Assembly (NCBI GenBank): GCA_964036155.1
Contig: OZ038422.1
Location: 58,923,201-58,987,200 of the forward strand
Reading direction: 5' to 3'
Origin: Diploscapter coronatus
Taxonomy: Eukaryota > Nematoda > Chromadorea > Rhabditida > Rhabditidae
DNA: 64,000 nt
Part shown: positions 55,323 through 64,000 of the stretch, piece after piece
How positions within the stretch are numbered: position 1 is the first letter of the stretch
Layout: each line of letters opens with the position of its first letter
Notes under the pieces: model-generated
Seen by the model: only the letters and a program-made list of their open reading frames with translations
Told to the model about the DNA's origin: nothing
Databases searched by the model: none
Made by a program: the position numbers and the translations under genes

Positions 55323-57326
55323 GCGGCAGGCGACGAGCACAAGGCCCTCTGCCTTTCTGCCTGGCAGACCAACGGCCAATCAACACATCTCTTCTCTCAG
55401 CTTCTTGTATTATCTCTTTTCTTTTTTTAGTAAATCACTTTATTCTGATCTTCACAGCCTAGAAATTTGATTCCTTCTTCTTTATTGTTTTGGTATCATT
55501 ACCGTATTACTTGTTGCTTTTTGATCTGATTTCTTGTTTTTCATTGCCGAACTTTACTATTCTTTTCTAATTTTTGTTGTTTTAGTGTCATTACCATATT
55601 TTACATGATTTGTTTCGAGTTCTTTTTTCTTTGTTCTTGTTGTCGTTGTTTTCGTTGGTGGTTTCTTTGCTGGTACATGAACTTCGAAGTTAAAAAAATG
55701 TCCGGAATTTTTTAACAATATCCCTCATTTGCATCAAAGGCCAAAGGATTATCTTGAATTCTTATGACCTCGTTCTAAAATCGAGATTCATGCCTATTTT
55801 TGCTCGAATGACATTCGCAAATAATGCTGCTTATTGTTTCTACACTACAATTCTTTCTTACAATCAGTCCTTAGTTTCATCACTATCAATTCTCACATCA
55901 CAAGCAAGCAAATACAGGCCGATTAAACCTTGTTTTTTTATTTTTCAAAGTTTTTTTATCACAGCTTAAAAATAGGGAAAATTAAGCATGCCTCAACAAA
56001 GGGCATGTGCTGACGAAGTTACATAGAGATACACCAAAACGATACCAGTTAACAGCAATTGACGGTTAAAGAAGTTGGAAACAAAATCAAATCAAATCCA
56101 TTAGCCTAATGATGAAGGATAACGATGATAACTCGATTACGGCCTTGTATATATTTTGTTTGCAAAGGTCGGTAGCTAGCTAATAGTAAATCGATCGTTT
56201 CAGCTAGAACTACGATAGAATGGAAAATAGAAGATTCATTTAAAGTTTAAAAGAATGTATTTGAGAGCGCAAAACGACGAAAATATTTCATCATAAATAT
56301 GTCGATCGAATATAATAAAAATGACAACAGCCTTCATATAAACTTCTTAAGAAAGGGGAACATTGTAAAGTCAACGGGAGAGCTGCTTCAAATTAAATGT
56401 TCTGAACCTTTGTAAATGAAGTTCGAAACAGTCGTAATTTTGGGGAGAGCACGACAAAACGCAAAACCACAATTAAATAAACAAGGAAAAGGGAGGGAAA
56501 AGAAGAAACCAACACAAAATACCTGTATACGAAAAACGAAATATAAAACGAAGATCATAAAGGACTGAGGAATAGGGGAAATAATATATTAGCTTACACA
56601 CATTTGCGCGAAGAAAAACAAATTTCACAAAACATAGAGGTCACTCCTGAATAGATGTAAACAATAGGAAGAAAAGAATACGAAAATGAGAGAAGGGGAA
56701 GGTTCGCATGACAACGTACGATAGAACGATTAATTAGTCAACGATTGAATTGAATTGAGTTAAATGATGATGATATTTGTTACAGATAGTCATACGTTAC
56801 TCTGTGTACTTCTGAGAGCAGATTTAGAGGAAAGAAAATAGGCTTTGTCAAGTAGAACATAATTTTAACAGGACTGAAAAAAATTCAGCTAAACTAAAAA
56901 ATTCAGCGATTTTTACAATCGTTATTCTTTAAAAATGCTGAACATGTAACTTGACAAATTATATTGATGGAAGAGAATAATCAACTCAAGAATGAGGCCC
57001 AGTTTTAAAGGGCGAAAGAGGAAGATGAGAATTGCAGATCTAATGTCTCAAAATGCAGAGATGCAGAGAGGGGAAATGAGGGAATAAATTAGTCGGAATC
57101 CGGGCAGAGCGGCATCCATCACGGTCAAGAGAGGATCGGAGAACTTGGTGCACGAATCTATTGTCGAGTTGTCAAGAAATTCGGACTTTTGTTTAGACAA
57201 TTTGATTATCGTCTTTTAAAAATTTTCGAAGATAGACTCGAACGTGGACTCATAAAAAAAGAATGGAAAAGGGCTCTGGACCGTGATGGAGCGCGCGATT
57301 CTCTTCGATCTGTCGTCTGAGTGAAT
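55323..57326. other. 3' UTRs of convergent genes
   Basis: About 2 kb between the stop of the Q/RG-rich gene and the stop of epc-1. A T-rich stretch (55400-55680) is probably 3' UTR of the plus-strand gene. No coding exon was recognised. Confidence 0.45.
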
Positions 57327-60300
57327 CTACGACAGACTCGCAGGCGGAGTGGCTGCTGCGGCTGCAGATAGGAGAAACGCGGCTGTCGCTGCTGGTTGAG
57401 TGCAATCGTCCAGTTTACTGCAAATTAAAGAAATGAAATAAGAATTTTGATTTGTCGAGTACTTTGAATGATTTTCGAGAGAAATCTAATATGCGCAGTT
57501 TTGTTTTCGATGATTCATAGATTTAGAAAAAAAATTCGTCTTTTCAGGTGTTTAAAATTAGCTTCATCATTCCCGAACGATAGTGACCGTCACCTTTTCT
57601 GCATAAGGAAATACATCTATGTGTAGAAAGATATTCCTTCAATCGATCGATTTTTTTCCTATTTATAGTTTAAAAATTTAGAATTACAGTGAAGCTCAGC
57701 TTGTAGCACTTTTATTTTCAAACATAGTAATGCTTACGGTTGTTTTCCGATGGGCGGATGTCTGGCGGACACGGGATGTTCGCCTGTCCTGGCTTCCTCC
57801 TCACTGGCCAACACGAACGCAATGTGGGCACCGAGAGAGGGCGCAGGGGCTGAGGAGACTGCTCGATGCGCTGCACGACCATTCACTCCATTGCCATTGA
57901 CTGCAGTGACTGGATGACTGTTCCACTCGGCCGAGGAGTTCGACTCGGACGGGGAGCCTGACGCAGAACGCCACTCACCACCCATCCCCGTACTGCCTGC
58001 GCTGCTGCCAACTGAGCTCTGCAAATGAAACAAATTGGATGGCAGAAAATTATCTATCAAACTGCAGATAGATGAGTATCATTATTACGTTCTTGAAAAT
58101 TTTAGCATCCTCTAAACATGTGAGTTACATGATGATATAGGTCTTAAACGAATCTAGTTGCAAAAAATATTCTTGAATATTGATAAGCGTTAGGGCTCTT
58201 AAAATGTACCGGAGGGGTAAAACTTGAGAAATAGATATGGAGAGGTAGGGTAAGAGGAGGACCAGATAGGGGTAAAGTTAGTATCAAATGATAAGCTCAT
58301 CGAGACGCACATTTTTGTGTTCAATTTTTCCTACCACATCTCTAACCCTGCCCTCTCCATCTTCATTTCTCAATTTTTACTACCCCTTCAACATATTTCA
58401 AGAGTCAGCGTTAGAGCGTTTTCGATTTTTAAGCCTAGAAAACCAACCTTCGTCTCGAGTTCGATGTCCTCAATCTTGATGTTCCCATTAGCATGTCCAT
58501 TGCAGTGTCCGTCAGACAGTTGCGTCAGTCCTCTGCCCTGCATGTGGTTGTCTCGGCCGTGTGCATCCGTGCTCTGCTCGTTCCCTCTGCTTCCCATCTT
58601 CGTGTCTCTTGCTCTGTCCACTCTGCCCGTTTGTCCGTTTCCCGACTCGTCAAGGATCAATTTGTTGTTGTGCTTCCTCTCTGCATCACTCCCCGCAATA
58701 CATCCCCCCAGTCTGGGAGTGTCGTCCTCATCTTCCATCTCCATGTCCTGTTCTTCCTCTTCCACAGCTTCATTCCGTTGTCCAGGGGAGGATGCGTCTG
58801 TCGATGTCGACGAGGACCGTCTCTTGGCTGGACTGCCTGCCGTCTCCGCTGCATCTGCATCTGCATCTGCATCCGCAGCCGCCTCTTCCTCAGTGCCCTT
58901 CGAGTCGGGTGACCGTTTCTCTCCAGCAGCAGCCCCGCCTCGCGTTCGTTCCACATGCATCTCCTCCTCGGAAGGGGGCGGCCTATCATGGTGAGGGGAT
59001 ATTTTGGTGAGTAGATTGCGCAAGTCAGACCCTGTGTAGGCAGAAGAGGTCGAGGGCAACTGTGCAGTACTGTCTGGCTGTGGCTGCATTCTCCATTTGC
59101 GTTCCCGCTCCTCGTCCGAGCCCCCAGTACCGAATCGATTCACGAATATCCGTCTGCGTTGAGCGAATGAGAATGGCTCGACGTCCTCATCCTCGTCGAT
59201 CAGAACGGGAGGTCGGGCACGGAATATGCTGAAAATTGCAGAATTAATCAATTAAAGCAGAACAAAGAATAGGGCAAAAATATTGTCGTTTTCTTGTGTG
59301 AATTTGAAAATTTGGTTAGCATACACATCGTCACTTTTTTAAGCATTTACGAAATGGGAAGGGAAAATGATGAATGCACTTTCATCATTTGAATGCAATT
59401 TTTGAAAAGCGAATGATGACGAACAACCTTCGTTTCAATAGAAATTCACTTGCAAAACAATGATCAGGAAGAAAAATCGGAATTGACTGAGCAAATGACT
59501 TACACGTTGTGGTCCTCGAGGAACTCGTCGTCGAACGGATCGAATACTTTAGGGACGCGGAGAGACGGGGCCTGAGTGCTGTATGCGGGCTGTGCGGCGG
59601 AGGGTGCAGTGGGAAGGGCTGCAGATGAAGAGGGCTTGGCTGCTGTCTGCTCGCTGGCCTGCTGCTTGTGGCCGTGGACGAGTCTGTCGATGATCACCCT
59701 GCCCCCTCGGCCGAGTCGTCTTCGAGCCATTCCGAACGATCGAACAACCCCATTCACACCCACCAAATGCGTCTTGAACAAGTGATTCTGTTTAGCGATC
59801 TGCAAATTCCTACATTATTTTTCGAGACAAGAGTACCCCCTTGAAATTTTGAGATACGATTTTTCACAGTGCAACTTTTTCAACACGTGCTGCAAAACAC
59901 AGAAAGATTATAAAACTTCAACATTTCATTAAAAATGTCAGTATGTGAAAGCACGACATAAGCGGTAAAGATCCGAGGTAAAAAGATAAAAGAATAGAAA
60001 GAAATTAGAGATAATATTGAAGGAAAATAGACCAAAAATGGAATATTGCAAAATCTCCCGTAAATTAAAAATTTAGATAGGACAAGAAAGTGAGAAAAGA
60101 GATCAGTATTTTAAGCAGGAATTTTGATATAATACTTATCTACGCAGATATTAGACATGAATATGCGTATACTTTTTGATAGACGATAATTTTGGCTGCA
60201 AGTGTTTTTGTCCCACAAGTGAGTACCTTTATCTCAAAGAGAGAGAGAAAGGAGAAATAGCGTAAGGAAAAGAAAGAGGGATAAATAGCGCTTGGGACAA

Positions 60301-63300
60301 AAGTACTCGTAGCCAATAGCTTTCATGGATTAATGAAAAGTATACGTTCCCTATGAAAATGTTCAAGCAGTCAGTAGAAACTGAGTAAAATGACTAGGGC
60401 CTGTGTTGCCCGTGGCGCTGGGCATCCGAGAAGAAAGTGTAGTTGCGGCCGGAGCGAGTGATACCTTTCGACAAGGCAGGCTCAACATGCTTCATGTCAT
60501 CGTCCGAATCCTGCAATGCACAAAACAAGTGAAAGAAAAAATGAACAAAAATTAGTCATCATTTAGGAGTATTCCAGAATAGCAAAAATTCTGCTTTTCT
60601 CGAAAAGAAATTTTCGTTCATCTCCGAATGTATTGAAAAAAGATGCACAAGTTCATAAATAATTCAATTATGCATGCAAGCAACTGCTCATTATTTCTTT
60701 CAAAGAAATTCTTTTTGAACTGATAAAAATAGATATTTTGAGCTTGAGTATAAATATGCAAATTTCTAAAAAGGATGAAGTTTTGAAGGTACATCTGGGT
60801 CCAGCGATATTTCCTATCGCCACATCCTAATTTGCAAATATTCCTAGTCTAATTAGTCGGGATTAATGAGCAGTTACGTGTTAGCTTTGTCGATTATGGC
60901 ATGCAGTTAGGGGAAAACTAACGAAACCACACATTCCCATGCAATTCATGTTCATGTAGATAGAAAAGTGCACTGTGATATGTTTATGTGCATAGACGGG
61001 AGAATGTACCTGTTCAGGTGGGATGTTGTGTCGATTAGCCATGGGCAGGACAGGCATAGCAGCCCTGTAGATGCATCCCCGTCTCCGCTTGAACGTGTAT
61101 CTGCCATCCAAATTCTCCTCGCTCGCGATCTGAGCTGATCGATCCACTTCCACCACAGGAGAAATAATAGAAGACGGAGAGAACACGGTCGGGGGACGAT
61201 TCCACACCTCCGCATTCTTCTTGAGCCAGGCCTACAAATTAATGAATTTAAAAAAGCGGTGATAGTATTGGAACACAATAAATGTGAGATATTCATTGTG
61301 CTGAAGAGAAGTAAGGTAATTGAAATTCAGAAAAATATCAATTTCTGTCGGTACAAATGGACTAAATGAATGCAGAAGCCTTGAATGTATAACAAGAATA
61401 TCTTTTCCTCTTAAAAAAAATTTTGGAAGAGGAGAAAGAACTATCATCGTGCATTGCATTTACTCAATTTATCCAGACAGAGAAAAATCGTCCCAAATGG
61501 ATGGTTATGCTTATTTTGTGACGGTAGCATTTTGACATTAAAAATTTTCTCCTTTACCTTGTTTGGCACCTCCCTGTCGAGATTGGTCGTGGATGGCCGA
61601 ATCTTCCTCTTCCTCTGCTTCTTGTTGTTCTTTGGAGTCGAACATTCGTAGTCCTGGAAGTGAGTCAATAGAATCGATTTACTATTCGGAAAATCTCTTA
61701 CGGAATCGACTTTTGGAGTGGAGACGCCGTTGATGGAGAGGGATGATTTGAGAGGAGTGGAGATAGAGGCCAAATCCGGAATGCCCAACTGAAAAGTTAA
61801 CTGATAAGAAATTGAAATTCGAATGTCAGAGAATACAAATTTTGAATGTTTTAGGATACCACAAGAAAAATACTCCATTCGCTTGTAAATAAATCGGTGC
61901 CCTTAATGCAAAGAAAATACGGTGCGATCGAATTTTTAGCAGAAAATAAAACATGAATCTAACCCGTGAAATGTACTGATTGTAGATGGCAGATCCGTGA
62001 TCGTCCAACTTGATCCTTGCACTGAGCAGTTGCGAGTCCAAGTCCATCACCACCATTTTGGTCTTCTCACGTCGTTTCACCATATCGAACAGGGTCACGC
62101 TCTTCCTCAGGTCGTAGCTCAATTTGAGCACCTGAACCATTTCCTTCTTCAAATTTATCAGCATTTTCCAACACAGACCTTCTCATAAGATTCCTCATCA
62201 TTCTTCCTGTTCTTGCGAGTCTGCATCTTCTCTGCTCTGCGACGGAAAGCCACATATGGGTTAACAGTGCCGGAAGCGTCCTGGAAAATCGATTAATCAA
62301 ATTTCAAGGAATAAAATTTAAAAAAAAAAAAAAAAAGGATGTATGTGTTCATTTCAATTCTAGCTATGCATCCAGTCAAATAAAAGCCAAGTTTTACCTT
62401 TCTGCAATCATTGCGAATCTTGGGGATGAGCCCTCCAATGCCCAGGTTGAACGTCCTCGACTGCATCGCCTTCTGCCTCTTGGTCAGCCAGTAGTCATAC
62501 ACATCGTCCACTATTGATTCGTCGAATGCTGAAAGAAGACAATTGAAATGGTGTTTGATAAGATCATTTCAAGGAAGGAAATTGTAGAAGAGGTTACTTG
62601 TGAAAAAGAAGTGCAGACAGGTGAAAATACTTTCAAGAAATGAAAAAGATAATGATTGAAAATATTCAGCATTTTGATCGAGCAAAAATCAATGGCTGAC
62701 TTACATGTGAGAACAGCTCTTGCAGTCTCAGGCCAGCAGATGTTATTGTCCGAGGACTGTGCCTCGAGCGTGTCGAAGATCCTCTCGAGGACTCGCGGCT
62801 CGATGTGCGGTCGCTCTGACAGATACGCTTCGTCCTCACTGTCCATGTCGTATTCGGGCTCTTCATGATCCAGTGACAACCAGGCTGAAGCGTTTTTTTA
62901 TTTACTATTTTTTCAGCATTATTAATGTTTCATTGCTTGACAAGTAGAGTCCCCAAATTTCGTCCCTTTGCAAAAATGCGGTTTTGGTAGAAACATGGAA
63001 GTTGGAAACCAAAAATTTGGGAAGAAAACACCCTTCAAACTCTGAATGTCATAAAAGACAGTTTAAATCGCTGATACATTTTATAAAACGATTGTGCCAA
63101 AAACCAGGTTATAATTTTTGTGTCCACGCAGTTTGAAGTTTACCAAAATGTGTTCATTTCAAGCAACGGATTTTTGAGATTAGTCCGGCTAGGAAATTTT
63201 TAAATTTGATTTTCTTAATAATCTTATTTTCAACCGTTGACATTTCTGGCAAAAAAATACCACCAACATCAAATCGCCATATCTACTTGGGAGCTCTATT

Positions 63301-63684
63301 TGACGAGATTGATGAACAGCGTTTTCATGTTTTTATTGATATTTTTATAGAAGACTGCTGTCATCAATCATTCCTAATATTTGAAAACCTCACAACGAAG
63401 GAATAATATGTAGACTAGAACAGTGTAGGAAAATACTTTCAATTTTACATAATGTCTGTTTAGTCGTTGTGAGATTTCCGAATTATAGTTATTGATTTTC
63501 ATTCTGACTTACCTTGAACCTTGAGGTATTGATTGTTGGGTTGATGTGGCTGCTTAGGGTAGACCTCGTCGTAGCGCTTCTCGTCGATGGGGAACACCTT
63601 GGGCGTGGGAATGACGTGGTTGTCGACCTTGATGCCTGACGTCGAGGCCTGCTGTGCCAATATGGCATCTTGCAGGTGGGACTC
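57327..63684 (-). CDS. epc-1: Enhancer of Polycomb (EPC), 5' end outside window
   Basis: Twelve exons, minus: 63513-63684, 62705-62884, 62398-62528, 62179-62280, 61964-62131, 61702-61788, 61558-61653, 61010-61231, 59504-59799, 58448-59228, 57738-58018, 57327-57417; phases close, 868 aa in the window. EPcA hallmarks are HVIPTPKVFPIDEKRYDEVY, EPEYDMDSEDE, VDDVYDYWLTKRQKA, NPYVAFRRRAEKMQTRKNRK and SVTLFDMVKRREKTK. The later AWLKKNAEVWNRPP, MARRRLGRGGRVIIDR and FRARPPVL match the C-terminal part of human EPC1. The C-terminal half has an acidic, alanine-rich low-complexity region (an (AD)n run) coded by a GCATCT-type repeat near 58850. EPC is a scaffold of NuA4/TIP60 histone acetyltransferase. The first exon here enters in phase 0, so at least one N-terminal exon lies beyond 64000. 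A cassette at 60394-60510 gives an alternative end. Confidence 0.93.
60166..60347. repeat. foldback element in epc-1 intron
   Basis: CGTATACTTTT at both ends in inverted orientation, with further pairing through TTGGCT, AGT and TTTTGTCCCA over about 50 bases. It lies between the alternative last exon (60394-60510) and the next constitutive exon of epc-1. Confidence 0.7.
60394..60510 (-). CDS. alternative terminal exon of epc-1
   Basis: Acceptor TGCATTGCAG; enters in phase 0 after exon 61010-61231 and reads DSDDDMKHVEPALSKG ... RNYTFFSDAQRHGQHRP to TAG, 38 codons plus stop. Skipping it also gives phase 0 into exon 59504-59799. So both forms are open: a short isoform ending here, and a long one with the ARRRLGRGGR and acidic regions. 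It could also be a poison exon. Confidence 0.65.
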   Translation of the reverse strand, partial: DSDDDMKHVEPALSKGITRSGRNYTFFSDAQRHGQHRP

Positions 63685-64000
63685 CTGAATAGCAACAAAT
63701 CAATAAATTGTCATGTCATTGCCCGCTTTCCCTTCATCAATTGTTCTCATTCCGAAAGCCAGACAGTCATTGATTTCTTTTTTATCACTTTATGGATGAC
63801 TAATGACCAGTAAAGATTAGAAAAATCCAAAGGAACTCTTTGATCCTTGATAAGAGGAATGAATGAAATAAAGTTCTGGATTTAGGTAATTTGCAGAAGA
63901 AATGTAGCAGAAAACCCAGTTAATTTAGCTCATAAATGTCCGACATACGAAATTTCCGAAAGATCTTTATCAACAATTTTTTCAAGAAAAATTCAACACT
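63685..64000. other. epc-1 intron, window edge
   Basis: Sequence upstream of the first visible epc-1 exon, probably intron. No coding exon was seen. Confidence 0.5.

Noticed and set aside
58317..58994. Plus-strand open frames of up to 225 aa
   Set aside because: They are the antisense of the large epc-1 exon 58448-59228, which has clear splice sites and family sequence on the minus strand.
1..64000. tRNA, rRNA, SL RNA and spliceosomal snRNA genes
   Set aside because: I looked for B-box-like GGTTCGAATCC, U6 and leader-type motifs and saw none that hold up.
1..64000. CRISPR array or bacterial-type operon signals
   Set aside because: No regularly spaced repeats; the window is an intron-rich animal genome.

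Overview
This is eukaryotic, nematode-like DNA. It is AT-rich and gene-dense, with many short introns. Many coding starts lie a few bases after a U-rich TTTCAG-type acceptor, as expected for spliced-leader trans-splicing. The gene content agrees: a major sperm protein (MSP) domain gene, a nematode-type 7TM chemoreceptor, a TDC-1-like tyrosine decarboxylase and a CAR-1-like LSm14 protein. A free-living rhabditid-type nematode is the best guess; the species cannot be told from the sequence alone.

Layout, left to right. 42-1980 (+) MSP-domain protein with a charged tail. 2864-3013 (+) tiny secreted peptide. 3813-5307 (-) small EVH1/Dcp1-like protein. 6182-9499 (-) car-1. 10690-15350, a tandem duplication carrying two intact F-box/kelch genes (-). 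15359-16098 (-) 3' part of an unknown gene. 16830-17462 (-) small orphan gene. 18308-26269 (-) tdc-1, 18 coding exons. 26892-29459 (-) zinc alcohol dehydrogenase. 30163-33739 (-) a compact operon-like cluster, in transcription order MED9, RABIF/MSS4, lsm-3, UXT. 34751-37824 (-) chemoreceptor. 40260-43405 (-) annexin. 47375-50267 (-) rabaptin with a C-terminal FYVE-like finger. 52098-55322 (+) Q/RG-rich coiled-coil protein. 57327-63684 (-) enhancer of polycomb, whose 5' end lies beyond the right edge.

Coding models were built exon by exon by hand. Nearly all intron phases close, which is the main support for them. Two single-base phase conflicts remain, in the alcohol dehydrogenase and UXT genes. 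Both sit at homopolymers and look like assembly indels.

Four points stand out. (1) The MED9 and RABIF reading frames overlap by 83 bases inside one exon, and the MED9 exon 3 acceptor lies 17 bases before the RABIF start, so one acceptor could serve cis-splicing for one protein and trans-splicing for the other. (2) Four GC-AG introns are required by protein continuity among roughly 114 introns modelled, which is high. (3) Many short foldback (MITE-like) elements sit in introns and flanks. One has a dated empty site in the tandem duplication, and two pairs of related copies are visible. (4) The duplicated F-box/kelch genes are far more diverged in one coding exon than in their non-coding leaders.
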